NCBI GenBank assembly: GCA_017457955.1
Contig: JAFTGL010000013.1
Coordinates: 1-64,000, forward strand
Direction: 5' to 3'
From: Ruminococcus sp.
GTDB taxonomy: Bacteria; Bacillota; Clostridia; Oscillospirales; Acutalibacteraceae
DNA length: 64,000 nt
Both the position numbers and the translations under genes were made by a program. The notes beneath the pieces were generated by a model that worked only from the letters and a program-made list of their open reading frames with translations, made no database searches and was not told where the DNA came from. Shown in pieces: positions 15,921 through 24,603 of the stretch (position 1 is the first letter of the stretch; each line of letters starts with the position of its first letter).

Positions 15921-16962
15921 GATCTTAGAGCGCATGCTCAATACCTATGAGGAAGAAAGCGGGATCATCCCGCAGAACGAGTCGGATATCATGCTGCGCA
16001 TGCGGGTGCTGGCAGGCGAGATCTACAGCGAGCGCGTCTATGCCGACTACATCATGCGTCAGATGTTCCCGACCACCGCGGTCGGCGAATATCTTGACGC
16101 GCACGCGCTCCAGCGCGGATTGCAGAGAAAGAACGCGACCTTTGCCACAGGAACGCTGACATTCTCCGTTACTGCCGAAGAGCATGACGACATCCTGATC
16201 CCCGCGGGAACGGTCGTCTGTATCGAGAACAGCATACTGCGCTACATCACCGACAGCGACGCGATCCTCAGAGACGGCGAGCTGAGCGTTGCTGTTCCGG
16301 CGACTGCGGAACAGGCGGGCAGCGCTTATAATATCATCGGCGGAAAGATCGGTATTATGGTAACGCCTGTGCTGGGGATCGAAGAAGTAAGGAACAACGT
16401 CCGTTTCGCGGGCGGTACGGATACCGAAAGCGACGAGCTGCTGCGCGAGCGGGTGCTGGACAGCTACCGCAATATTTCCAACAGCGTCAACGCCGCGTAT
16501 TATCACTCTGTCGCGATGTCGGTGGACGGCGTATATTCCGCGTCTGTTGTCGGATGCGGTCACGGCACGGGCACGGTGGATGTCTATCTCAGCGCGCACG
16601 GCAGCGCCGTTTCTCAGGATGTTCTCAGTGAGGTACAGGATAAGCTGAACGCGGCGCGTGAGCTGAATGTAAGCGTCGGTGTTTACCGCGCGACCGCGAT
16701 GTCCGTCAATCTGTATATCCGCCTGACGGTGGAGGACGGCTATGACTTTGACACGGTTGCCGCCGAGGTACAGACCGCCGTGACGCAGTACATCAACGAT
16801 CTCGGCGTCGGCAAAAACCTTTGGCTGAGCGACGTCGGCGAGGTCATCTACCACATCAAGGGCGTCGCGGGCTACAAGTTCCTCGAATCCTACGGTACTG
16901 ACAGAGAGATCCCGCCGACACGCTATGCCTATGCAGGCACGATCCTTGTGAGGGATGAATAA
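15904..16962 (+). CDS. Baseplate J-like wedge protein (XkdT-like)
   Basis: A ~352-residue wedge protein. The first ATG in frame is 15934, but the ten codons before it (LNTYNEILER) match the usual 'TY..IL.RML' opening of baseplate J proteins, and GGAGG (15890-15894) lies nine bases before CTG 15904. A rare CTG start, coupled to the gp25-like gene, therefore fits best; ATG 15934 is the conservative choice. Core segments: 'GSIIP'-like 'GIIPQNESD', 'AVGEYLDAHALQRGLQRKNAT', 'ILIPAGTVVCIE' and 'GTDTESDELLRERVLDSY'. The protein links wedge to fibres. Confidence 0.83.
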   Translation: MNTYNEILERMLNTYEEESGIIPQNESDIMLRMRVLAGEIYSERVYADYIMRQMFPTTAVGEYLDAHALQRGLQRKNATFATGTLTFSVTAEEHDDILIPAGTVVCIENSILRYITDSDAILRDGELSVAVPATAEQAGSAYNIIGGKIGIMVTPVLGIEEVRNNVRFAGGTDTESDELLRERVLDSYRNISNSVNAAYYHSVAMSVDGVYSASVVGCGHGTGTVDVYLSAHGSAVSQDVLSEVQDKLNAARELNVSVGVYRATAMSVNLYIRLTVEDGYDFDTVAAEVQTAVTQYINDLGVGKNLWLSDVGEVIYHIKGVAGYKFLESYGTDREIPPTRYAYAGTILVRDE

Positions 16963-17525
16963 TGGCAGTATATGAAAACATGCTGAGAAGGCTGTCCGCG
17001 GCAGGGGTATATTCCGCCGAAGCGCCGATCCTGAACGCGGAGCTGAAAGCCTATGCGGGGGAGATCGAAAGGCTGTACACAGACCTGAGTCGGATGTTCC
17101 GCGAGCGGTTCATCACGACCGCAGAGGATGAGGGACTCAAAGTATATGAAGAACTGTTCGGGCCCGAACGGAGCGGAGAAAGCGCGCAGAGCCGCAGGGA
17201 AATGCTCCTGCTGCGCATGAATCTCGGCGGCGGGGATTTCACCCCCGCGGGTATCCGCAGAGCGCTGGACAGTCTGGGGCTGCAATATGTCGTCAGCGAG
17301 TTCCCCGCTCTGCAAAAGCTCAACATCATCGCGACGACCGACTACCCTGAGGCGCAGCAGGCTTGGATCCGGCGCGAGGTCTCGAAGATCGTCCCCGCTC
17401 ATCTGGAGTTCGAGATCACCTACAATTCTTTGACGTGGGCGGAGTGGGACGCGATGAACAGGACCTTCGGCGCGATCGACAGCGAGGATCAGTCGTGGCA
17501 TGATATCGACAGACGTACGGAATAA
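16962..17525 (+). CDS. Tail protein of the YmfQ/XkdU (DUF2313) family
   Basis: A 187-residue protein. 'GVYSAEAPILNAELKAYAGEIERLYTDLSRMFRERFITTAEDEGLKVYEELFG' is the family's N-terminal helix pair; the C-terminal half 'LLLRMNLGGGDFTPAGIRRALDSLGL' and 'HLEFEITYNSLTWAEWDAM' also fit. These proteins follow baseplate J and bridge to tail fibres. It overlaps the previous stop by one base and precedes the fibre gene by 14 bases. Confidence 0.82.
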   Translation: MAVYENMLRRLSAAGVYSAEAPILNAELKAYAGEIERLYTDLSRMFRERFITTAEDEGLKVYEELFGPERSGESAQSRREMLLLRMNLGGGDFTPAGIRRALDSLGLQYVVSEFPALQKLNIIATTDYPEAQQAWIRREVSKIVPAHLEFEITYNSLTWAEWDAMNRTFGAIDSEDQSWHDIDRRTE

Positions 17526-17539
17526 AGGAGGAAACAACC

Positions 17540-18004
17540 ATGGCAACCAGTCAGTATACCCCGAATCTCCACCTGAACGCGTGGACGGATTCGGACAGAC
17601 CGAAACGGGCTGATTTTGTGTCGGACAACACCATCATTGATACACAGCTCGGCGGTCATATCGCAGACAGCGCGATCCATCTGAACGCTGAGGAGAGAGC
17701 AAAGCTCACAGAGCCCTTTACCTTCGCGCTCTATGCCGGCTCGGGAGAAACGACCCGCACGATCTCGCTCGGCTTTCGGCCGAAGTTCGCGATCGTATTC
17801 AAGCGCAACGTCCCGCCTGTCGTCTACAGCGGCGGCGTGAATATCGTCAACGCAGGCTACGCCTGTTACGGTCACGGCAGCAGCACGGGACTGAGCGTGA
17901 CAGGCACAGGCGTGACCGTCAGCGAGGCGGCGGCGGCAACGGACGGCGTCAGGGTCAGTCTGAACGAGAGCGGCAGCCAGTACACGATCGTCGCTTTCAA
18001 ATAA
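17540..18004 (+). CDS. Short tail fibre-like protein, last gene of the structural block
   Basis: A 154-residue protein starting at ATG 17540 after AAAGGAGG. The N-terminus 'TPNLHLNAWTDSDRPKRADFVSDNTIID' is a common opening of Firmicute phage fibre proteins and probably binds the baseplate; 'HIADSAIHLNAEERAKL' is a typical trimer neck. The C-terminus is a beta-rich Gly/Ser/Thr domain that could bind receptors. It is much shorter than most fibres. A foldback repeat lies right after it. Confidence 0.65.
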   Translation: MATSQYTPNLHLNAWTDSDRPKRADFVSDNTIIDTQLGGHIADSAIHLNAEERAKLTEPFTFALYAGSGETTRTISLGFRPKFAIVFKRNVPPVVYSGGVNIVNAGYACYGHGSSTGLSVTGTGVTVSEAAAATDGVRVSLNESGSQYTIVAFK

Positions 18005-18010
18005 TAACTA

Positions 18011-18169
18011 ATACTAAGTATCATTAAAACACTTTAACATTTATTGCGTTAAATTCCGCATAGCTGCGTTGTCGTCCTTGACATACGCCGGTATGCCTGC
18101 GTCCTTCGCCTTGCTCTGCGAAATTTTCCACTAATAAATTTGTTAAAGCGTTTAATGGATACTTAGTAT
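18011..18169. repeat. 159-bp foldback repeat, copy 1
   Basis: Terminal inverted repeats ATACTAAGTAT (18011-18021 and 18159-18169) continue inward as CATTAAA and TTTAATG. An inner hairpin CATAC-GCCG-GTATG sits near the middle. The same element is at 45844-46001 and 54632-54790. Its ends match each other within a copy but differ between copies. No coding capacity. It lies immediately after the phage block. Confidence 0.88.
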
Positions 18170-18182
18170 AATACATAAAAAG

Positions 18183-18216
18183 AAGCACTTCTGAGGAAAA
18201 ACTCAGAAGTGCTTTT
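18183..18216. terminator. Bidirectional terminator
   Basis: Perfect 13-bp stem (18183-18195 with 18202-18214), six-base A-rich loop, TTTT after it and A-rich DNA before it. It ends the minus-strand gene at 18229 and could also end phage-block transcripts. Confidence 0.88.
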
Positions 18217-18228
18217 GTAATATCAGTT

Positions 18229-19089
18229 TTATCTTTTCGCTGCGCGGCGCGGTACATAGACCTCGCCGGTATCCGCCTTAGAAGATGCACGGCGCGAGTA
18301 TGAGGGCGCTTCGTCCGCAAAGCGGGAGGTACGCTGATAGCTGCCCGAAGAGCGGCGCTCCTTCTCTTCCATCCTCGCCGCTGTGGAGCGGGCGGGGGAA
18401 GAGGAACGGCGGCGTTCCATGCGTTCCGCCTTCTTCATCGCCTTGCGCGCGGCAATGGTAGCGACGATGAAGTAGAGGATGCCTAAGCCGGCAAGCGCTA
18501 ACAGAATGTAGCCGAGATACAGGATCCAGTCGCCGTTGTCCTGCGTTTCCGTATTGGACTTGATCGCCGAGAAATCGGAGACGCCGGTCTTGACGGTCTT
18601 TTCGTCGAGGGTGATCTCGCTCCATTCGTTGGGCGCGGCGTCTGCAGCGCTCATGCCGGAGGAATTATAGAGTGTGGTGTTGGAGGATACGGAGCCGACA
18701 GGCTCGTCGTTGCTCTCAACATTGTAGCTGTAGTTTGACGCGTCGCCGTAGTACAGCGGGTCGGAGTCGTAGTTCTGGTCGGGTTCTTCCACATACCCGC
18801 CGCTGTAATCGGGCTCATAGTCGGTGTCATAACCGGTGTTGCCGCCTGTCTGCTCGCCGCTGTTTCCGTTGTTGCCGCCGCTTCCGCTGTCGGGATTCTC
18901 AGCGGGAGTAACAGGATCTTCTGCCGGAGTAACGGGATCTTCCGCCGGAGTGACAGGATCTTCTGCCGGAGTAACGGGATCTTCCGCCGGAGTAACGTCC
19001 TCATCCGCGTAACAGACGAGTGTCACGGAACCTGCGATCAGAAAAACAGCCGCTAATATCAGGGAGATAAATCTAAGTGATTTTTTCAT
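18229..19089 (-). CDS. Exported single-pass membrane protein with PAEDPVT repeats
   Basis: A 286-residue protein with a signal peptide (1-29) and about five copies of the heptad PAEDPVT (residues ~32-66, encoded by a 21-bp tandem repeat around 18906-19000). A Gly/Asn/Asp/Tyr-rich stretch (~68-130), a short Ser/Thr domain, one transmembrane helix (~190-213) and a basic, Arg/Ser-rich cytoplasmic tail (~215-286) follow. No enzyme domain is recognised. It may link the cell wall or surface to the cytoplasm. It lies 17 bp after the foldase-like gene and is probably co-transcribed with it. Confidence 0.8.
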   Translation of the reverse strand: MKKSLRFISLILAAVFLIAGSVTLVCYADEDVTPAEDPVTPAEDPVTPAEDPVTPAEDPVTPAENPDSGSGGNNGNSGEQTGGNTGYDTDYEPDYSGGYVEEPDQNYDSDPLYYGDASNYSYNVESNDEPVGSVSSNTTLYNSSGMSAADAAPNEWSEITLDEKTVKTGVSDFSAIKSNTETQDNGDWILYLGYILLALAGLGILYFIVATIAARKAMKKAERMERRRSSSPARSTAARMEEKERRSSGSYQRTSRFADEAPSYSRRASSKADTGEVYVPRRAAKR

Positions 19090-19106
19090 AAAATCAACTC
19101 CGTTTA

Positions 19107-20237
19107 TTACTTGCTTTCTTCAAACATAGAGGGGTTGTAGCTGCTGCAGGCGGAGGACAGGGTGATGTTCAGCTCGTCCGCGAAATTCTTCAGCAGTTCC
19201 TCGAAGTCCTCGCCCTTCATGGAAGAGAGAACGGTATCCTTCTCCTGCTCGGGATCGGTGTACTTCTCTACCTGATCCTTGATCGGCTCTCTGTAGATGA
19301 GGTACAGCTGCTTGCTGGTGTCATCGTCGCCGATCTCCATGGTCATCGCCTGACCGTCCTTCATGCCCTTGATGGTCTTGAGGATCTCGTCCTCAGTGTC
19401 TTCGTCGATGATCTCGACGCTCTCGGTAACGGGATCGTCAGTGATCTCATACTTCTCCATGTACTCCTTCTTGACGTCGTCGAAGGAGCCGCCCTCGGAC
19501 AGGGTGCTCGCGTAGCTTTCAAAATCTTTCTGATAAGCCGCGATCTCGTCCTCGGAAAGCGCTACATTCTCGGAAGCGGTCTCTTCACTGCCGTCCTCGC
19601 TCTCTGCGGTCTCGGTGGTGTAGAGGTTCGCGGAGAAGTACTTGTAGGAGGTGTAGTTTTCGGTAAAGTAGGCGGTCAGATCTTCGTCGGATACCGCGGA
19701 GGGACCGTCGGTGCCGTACTCTGCCTTGAACGCCTCGTTCTCCATGACAGGGATCATGTAGCCCGCTTCAAAGAAGGAGTCAAAGCTGACGCCGTAAGCC
19801 TCGAACTGCTCGCTGTAGCTCTGATCCCAGTAGCTCTGGTAGTAGGTCTTGGTGCTGTCGATCTCGGTCTGGTCAATGGTGCAGCCCAGATCGTTGAACT
19901 TGGTGTAGATCGCGACAGCTTCCTTGATCCTTTCTTCCGTCTTATTCTTGATCCAATCCTCTGCTACGGCAGTCTCGCCGTCGTCATCGGTGATCTCCAT
20001 CTTGAGGAACGACTTTTTGCCGTCATACTTGCCGGTCTCGGAATCATAGAGGTCGCTCTGCTGGGCGTAGCTCTGGGCGCTGTTGTAAGCGTTGTAGAGG
20101 TAGTAGATGTATACGCCGATAGGGACCTCGATGTCATCCTTCTGATACGCGTACTGCTTGGAGAAGGAGCAGGACGCTACCGAAAGCGCCATAATAAGCG
20201 CCAGCACGACACAGAGGATCTTCGAAAAATTCTTCAT
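19107..20237 (-). CDS. PrsA/SurA-like foldase lipoprotein
   Basis: A 376-residue lipoprotein. The signal peptide ends in the lipobox SVASC (Cys23). The following acidic, helix-rich protein has the SurA/PrsA N-terminal plan ('VPIGVYIYYLYNAYNSAQSYA', 'EDWIKNKTEERIKEAVAIYTKFNDLG') and a large middle insert ('SEDEIAAYQKDFESYA'). A parvulin rotamase core is not obvious; 'YLIYREPIKDQVEKY' may be a degenerate part. Such proteins help exported proteins fold outside the membrane. In Clostridia a gene of this type commonly follows mfd, as here. It has its own promoter. Confidence 0.78.
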   Translation of the reverse strand: MKNFSKILCVVLALIMALSVASCSFSKQYAYQKDDIEVPIGVYIYYLYNAYNSAQSYAQQSDLYDSETGKYDGKKSFLKMEITDDDGETAVAEDWIKNKTEERIKEAVAIYTKFNDLGCTIDQTEIDSTKTYYQSYWDQSYSEQFEAYGVSFDSFFEAGYMIPVMENEAFKAEYGTDGPSAVSDEDLTAYFTENYTSYKYFSANLYTTETAESEDGSEETASENVALSEDEIAAYQKDFESYASTLSEGGSFDDVKKEYMEKYEITDDPVTESVEIIDEDTEDEILKTIKGMKDGQAMTMEIGDDDTSKQLYLIYREPIKDQVEKYTDPEQEKDTVLSSMKGEDFEELLKNFADELNITLSSACSSYNPSMFEESK

Positions 20238-20258
20238 TTTTAATTACCATCCTTTGTT

Positions 20259-20342
20259 ATTATCATGCTTATGGAAAGCATAATCCCGCATGATAATATT
20301 TTTTAACTTATATAATATACAACATTTTTTGTTTTTTGTCTA
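20259..20342 (-). promoter_or_regulatory. Promoter and leader palindrome of the foldase operon
   Basis: On the minus strand TAGACA (20337-20342), 17 bp, TATATT (20314-20319). Between promoter and start codon lies a perfect 10-bp inverted repeat (ATTATCATGC at 20259-20268, GCATGATAAT at 20288-20297, 19-bp spacer), placed to act as an operator or leader hairpin. Confidence 0.6.
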
Positions 20343-20408
20343 TATATATGGAAGAAAAAAACGAATTTTAACAGTTTGTTATTATTTATGATTCTGATAA
20401 AGAAAAAT

Positions 20409-20442
20409 GACCGACTGTCACAGCGAAATGCGGCAGTCGGTC
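20409..20442 (-). terminator. Terminator of mfd
   Basis: GACCGACTG (20409-20417) pairs with CAGTCGGTC (20434-20442). Read on the minus strand it is followed by ATTTTTC. It lies directly after the mfd stop codon. Confidence 0.8.
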
Positions 20443-20446
20443 GGAT

Positions 20447-23400
20447 TTATGAGAATAATGCTTTCAGCAGGTCAAGGGGTTTGTCGCTCTTCTGCGTGCG
20501 TACGGCGATATACGGCTTCGCGCCTGCACTGAGCATTGCCCGTCCGGGCAGCCTGCCGATCAGCTCGGGGATCTCCTTGCGGCGGATGTCGGAAAGGTAC
20601 AGCATCAGGGAGCTGTCGTTCTGGCGGATCTCGTAAATGCCCATTTCGGCGGCACGGTTGCGCACCAGCGCAATGTCGATCAGTCCCATGACCGAGGGCG
20701 GGACGTCGCCGTAGCGGTCGAGGAATTCGTCGATGACGTCGCGCGAATCCTCCTTCGAGCGGATGTCGGCGATGCGGCGGTAAGCGTCGAGACGGTTCGA
20801 CAGGCTTTCGATGTAGCTTTCGGGGATGTGCGCCTGCACCTGCACGTCGATCAGGCAGTCGTGCTCTTCGAGGGCTTCGGGCTGTTCGCCCTTTTCCTCG
20901 CGCACGGCGTCGCCGAGGAGCTTTAAGTACATGTCGTAGCCGACGTCCTCCATGTGACCGTGCTGTTCCGCTCCGAGGATGTTGCCCGCGCCGCGCAGCT
21001 CGAGGTCGCGCATGGCGATCTTGAAGCCCGAGCCGAACTCGGTGAACTCGCGGATGGCCGTCAGCCGCTTCTGGGAGATATCGGACAGCACCTTCGCGCC
21101 GTTGTAGGTAAAGTAGGCGTAGGCGCGGCGGGGAGACCGCCCGACGCGACCGCGTATCTGGTGAAGCTGAGAGAGCCCGAAGCGGTCGGCGTTCTCGATG
21201 ATCAGGGTGTTGGCGTTCGGCAGATCGACGCCCGTCTCGATGATCGTCGTGCAGACCAGCACGTTGACCTCCTGATTGAGCATGCGCCGCCATACGTCGG
21301 ACAGCTCCTGCTCAGACATTTTGCCGTGACCCACCGCGACGTTCGCTTCGGGGATGGCTTCGCTGATACGGATGGCTTTGGCGTTGATCCCTTCAACGTT
21401 GTTGTAAAGGTAGAACACCTGACCGCCGCGTCTGAGTTCGCGCCGGATCGCTTCATTCAGCACAGCGGAGTCGTGTTCGAGCACATAGGTCTGGACGGGA
21501 TGGCGGTCGAGGGGCGCTTCTTCGATGACCGACATATCGCGGATCCCGCTCATCGCCATGTTCAGCGTGCGGGGGATGGGGGTCGCGGAGAGGGTGAGGA
21601 TGTCGATATTCTTGCGCATTTCCTTGAAATGCTCCTTCTGCGCGACGCCGAAGCGCTGTTCCTCATCGATAATGACCAGCCCTAAGTCGCGGAACTCCAC
21701 ATCCTTCTGCACCAGACGGTGGGTGCCGATGATCATGTCGATCTCGCCGTGCTTCAGCTTTTCGAGGATCTCCTTTTGCTGGGCGGGAGAGCGGAAGCGG
21801 GAAAGAAGCTCCACGCGGATCGGATAGCCGTCAAAGCGGCTTAAAACGGTCTGGTAATGCTGCCACGCGAGGATGGTGGTGGGGCAGAGCAAGGCGCACT
21901 GCATGCTGTCGGAGACGCACTTGAAGGCGGCTCTGAGCGCGACCTCGGTCTTGCCGAAGCCGACGTCGCCGCACAGCAGTCTGTCCATCGGCACGGCACG
22001 CTCCATGTCGTGCTTGATCTCGTCACAGCAGCGCAGCTGGTCGTCGGTCTCCTCATACGGGAAGCCCGCTTCAAAGTCATGCTGCCATTCGTTGTCCTCG
22101 GAAAAGGCGTGACCCTGCGCCTGCATGCGCTTTGCGTACAGGTCGATCAGCTCCTTCGCCATTTCCTTCGCGGCGGCTTTGACGCGCCGTTTGGAGTTGA
22201 CCCATTCCTTTGAGCCGAGGCGGTTGAGCTTGACGCGGCTGTTTTCCTTCGGACCGATGTATTTTGCCACAAGATCGAGCTGGGTGACGGGGACGTAGAG
22301 GTTGTCGCCCTTGGCGTATTCGATCATGATGTAGTCTTTCAAGAAGCCCTGCACATCCATCTTGCGGATGCCTTGATAGATGCCGATACCGTGGATGGAG
22401 TGGACGACGTATTCGCCGACACTAAGCTCGCTGAGGTTATAGACCGCCTTGCCGTCCTTCGGGGTACGGAGGCGTTTCTTTTTGTACGAGGTGTTGACTG
22501 CCGAAAGGGTGTAGAGGATGAAGTGTTGTTCGGGGTATTCGATGCCCGCGCTGAGCATGCCGGGCAGGATGTAGACAAAGCCGCGTTCGGCATGATCGAG
22601 CGACTCGGTATAGCGGGCGTTGACGCCCTTTTCATTGAGCAGAGTGCACAGGTTCTCCGCGCCTTTTTTGGTGCCTGCGAGGATGACGACAGCCATACTG
22701 CCGTAGCCGATGTCCTCTAAATCTTCGATCAATGCCGTGCTCTGTCCCGACCACGGCGAGGTCTGGCGGGCGTTGAAGGTGACTGCCGCCGACAATTCCG
22801 TGTTGTAGGACGAGTGGGAGAAGGTGTCGAGGAACACCGCGGGGCGGTCAAGGAGCAGGTTCATGCTCTGCGTGAAGTCAAGGGAGTAGGTCTCGAAGCC
22901 GCGGCATAACACGCCGTCTTGGAACAGCGCTTTCAGCTCCTCTTTTTCGTGGAAGTCCATGGAGCGGTCGCGTTCCTTGACGTTCTTGTATTCGGAGATA
23001 AAGACGACTTCATCGTTGTCGAAGTAGTCGAAGAGGGTCGCGGGCTTGTCGTAGACAAGGGAGATGAACTTGTCGTAGGCGGCAAAGCTCAGCCCCGAGC
23101 TGAGCATATCCGCTTCTTTGTACAGGCGTTCTTTTGCCTTTTGACTGCTTTCGCTCTTGAGGTAAGAGGCTTTCTTGCGGATCTTCTCCACCAGTGCTTC
23201 TTTGCTTTCGATCAGGATCTCGCCCGAGGGAGTGAGGGCGATCTGCTCGCAGTAGTCGGTGCGCCGCTGTGTCTCGGGATCGAAGTAGTTGATCGTGTCG
23301 ATCTGATCGCCCCACAGCTCGATACGCACGGGAGCGTCGCTGTCGGGCATGAACAGGTCGATGATACCGCCGCGCACGGAGAACTGACCGCTGCCCTCGA

Positions 23401-23893
23401 CGTTGTCGCACCGCTCGTAGCCCAGCAGTACAAGGGCTTTTTCAAACTCGTCTATGTCGATCTCCACATCGGGTTTCAAAATACGCGAGGTCGATCGCAG
23501 GACGTCCTTCGGGATGGTATACTGCGCCGCCGCGTCGAGGGTGGCGATGATGATATCGTAGTCGCCGCTGAGCATACGGCTCAGCACATTCAGACGCTGG
23601 TGCTCATATTCATGCGACTTGACCTGCGAGGGGATGTAGACGAAGTCCTTTTTCGGATAGACCAGCGCGCGCATGCCCATGGCGGAGAGGTCGTTGCAAA
23701 GCACCTGCGCTTCCTGCTCATTTTGGGCAACACAAAAGGCTCTGACGGCGTGTTCCCGACAGAGCGACGTGATGATATTGGCTTTGTGGACTCCCGACAC
23801 GCCGATAGCGGCAGAACGGGAGCGTGTGTTGATGGCTTTGCTCAGGGCTTTGTACTGTTTGCTTTCCCTGAGCGCCCTGTCTAAAAATTGCAT
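20447..23893 (-). CDS. mfd: Transcription-repair coupling factor
   Basis: The 1148-residue Mfd removes RNA polymerase stalled at DNA lesions and recruits UvrA. The UvrB-like N-terminal module, RNA-polymerase-interacting domain ('LSVGEYVVHSIHGIGIYQGI') and RecG-like motor are all present. The motor shows Walker A 'GDVGFGKTEVA', the DEEQ box 'VIIDEEQRFG', 'SATPIPRTLNM', and motifs V/VI 'VLVCTTIIETGVDLPNANTLII' and 'QIRGRVGRS'. A C-terminal TRCF domain closes the protein. Length is normal. A weak ribosome site precedes ATG 23893, and a GGGAGAA hairpin lies between pth and mfd (23907-23925). Order pth-mfd is as in Bacillus. Confidence 0.97.
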   Translation of the reverse strand: MQFLDRALRESKQYKALSKAINTRSRSAAIGVSGVHKANIITSLCREHAVRAFCVAQNEQEAQVLCNDLSAMGMRALVYPKKDFVYIPSQVKSHEYEHQRLNVLSRMLSGDYDIIIATLDAAAQYTIPKDVLRSTSRILKPDVEIDIDEFEKALVLLGYERCDNVEGSGQFSVRGGIIDLFMPDSDAPVRIELWGDQIDTINYFDPETQRRTDYCEQIALTPSGEILIESKEALVEKIRKKASYLKSESSQKAKERLYKEADMLSSGLSFAAYDKFISLVYDKPATLFDYFDNDEVVFISEYKNVKERDRSMDFHEKEELKALFQDGVLCRGFETYSLDFTQSMNLLLDRPAVFLDTFSHSSYNTELSAAVTFNARQTSPWSGQSTALIEDLEDIGYGSMAVVILAGTKKGAENLCTLLNEKGVNARYTESLDHAERGFVYILPGMLSAGIEYPEQHFILYTLSAVNTSYKKKRLRTPKDGKAVYNLSELSVGEYVVHSIHGIGIYQGIRKMDVQGFLKDYIMIEYAKGDNLYVPVTQLDLVAKYIGPKENSRVKLNRLGSKEWVNSKRRVKAAAKEMAKELIDLYAKRMQAQGHAFSEDNEWQHDFEAGFPYEETDDQLRCCDEIKHDMERAVPMDRLLCGDVGFGKTEVALRAAFKCVSDSMQCALLCPTTILAWQHYQTVLSRFDGYPIRVELLSRFRSPAQQKEILEKLKHGEIDMIIGTHRLVQKDVEFRDLGLVIIDEEQRFGVAQKEHFKEMRKNIDILTLSATPIPRTLNMAMSGIRDMSVIEEAPLDRHPVQTYVLEHDSAVLNEAIRRELRRGGQVFYLYNNVEGINAKAIRISEAIPEANVAVGHGKMSEQELSDVWRRMLNQEVNVLVCTTIIETGVDLPNANTLIIENADRFGLSQLHQIRGRVGRSPRRAYAYFTYNGAKVLSDISQKRLTAIREFTEFGSGFKIAMRDLELRGAGNILGAEQHGHMEDVGYDMYLKLLGDAVREEKGEQPEALEEHDCLIDVQVQAHIPESYIESLSNRLDAYRRIADIRSKEDSRDVIDEFLDRYGDVPPSVMGLIDIALVRNRAAEMGIYEIRQNDSSLMLYLSDIRRKEIPELIGRLPGRAMLSAGAKPYIAVRTQKSDKPLDLLKALFS

Positions 23894-23935
23894 ACGGATC
23901 GAGTAGGGGAGAAACTTGTTCTCCCAAGAGTCAGA

Positions 23936-24532
23936 TTAATTATATAGATTCATCGCTTTGTCGATATCTCCCGCGACGATACATTCGACCGCGCCTTTGA
24001 TATCGGGCAGACGTTCCGCAATCAGCTTCTTGTCCTTGTCGGTGAAGCGGGACAGCACCCAGTCCTTGAGGTCATAGTCGGGATGGGGCTTTTTGCCGAT
24101 ACCGACCTTGACGCGCGGAAACTCGTCCGAGCCGCTGAGGTAGATGATGTTCTGCAGTCCCTTCTGACCGCCGTCCGAACCCTTCCTGCGGATGCGGATG
24201 ACGCCGACGTCGAGAGAGAGGTCATCTGACAGTATAACAGTATTCTGCGGCGGGATTTTGTAGAAACGCATCGCCTCGGTTACCGCCTGACCGCTGAGGT
24301 TCATGAAGGTCGACGGCTTCATCAGGAGACAGCGTTTTCCGCCGATGGTCGCTTCTCCGACGGTGGATTTGAATTTGATCTTGTTGACTTTGACGCCCAG
24401 CTCGCCGGCGATATAGTCCAGCGCGATGAAGCCCGCGTTGTGGCGGGTGTTCTCATACTGCTTGCCCGGATTGCCCAGACCGACGATGATATATTCTATG
24501 CTGCCTGAGGTCATTTCTTTCTTAAAAAACAT
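23936..24532 (-). CDS. pth: Peptidyl-tRNA hydrolase
   Basis: Recycles peptidyl-tRNA dropped from ribosomes. The 198-residue protein has the conserved active-site elements: 'VGLGNPGKQYENTRHNAGF' (catalytic His in TRHN, binding Asn), 'LMKPSTFMNLSG', 'ILSDDLSLDVG' (Asp) and 'GSDGGQKGLQNII', and 'RVKVGIGKKP' near the end. A ten-residue N-terminal extension precedes the core; internal starts are possible. It corresponds to spoVC of B. subtilis, in the same prs-spoVC-mfd order; the usual ctc gene is absent. Confidence 0.96.
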   Translation of the reverse strand: MFFKKEMTSGSIEYIIVGLGNPGKQYENTRHNAGFIALDYIAGELGVKVNKIKFKSTVGEATIGGKRCLLMKPSTFMNLSGQAVTEAMRFYKIPPQNTVILSDDLSLDVGVIRIRRKGSDGGQKGLQNIIYLSGSDEFPRVKVGIGKKPHPDYDLKDWVLSRFTDKDKKLIAERLPDIKGAVECIVAGDIDKAMNLYN

Positions 24533-24556
24533 ATCTATACTAGTATTAACTCCAAA

Positions 24557-24582
24557 GAAAGGGAGCGGTGAAGCTCCCTTTC
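24557..24582 (-). terminator. Terminator after prs
   Basis: GAAAGGGAGC (24557-24566) with GCTCCCTTTC (24573-24582), perfect 10-bp stem; on the minus strand it is followed by TTTGG with T-rich surroundings. It separates prs from pth and probably reduces read-through. Confidence 0.7.
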
Positions 24583-24603
24583 AGAATGTGATCATTGTGT
24601 CGA

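Noticed and set aside
6942..18004. Ordinary inducible temperate prophage
   Set aside because: No integrase, repressor, replication or lysis genes adjoin the block, and no flanking att-like direct repeats were found at its edges.
18906..19000. Direct repeats of about 21 bp, considered as a CRISPR-like array
   Set aside because: The units are contiguous without unique spacers and encode the heptad PAEDPVT in frame within a secreted protein.
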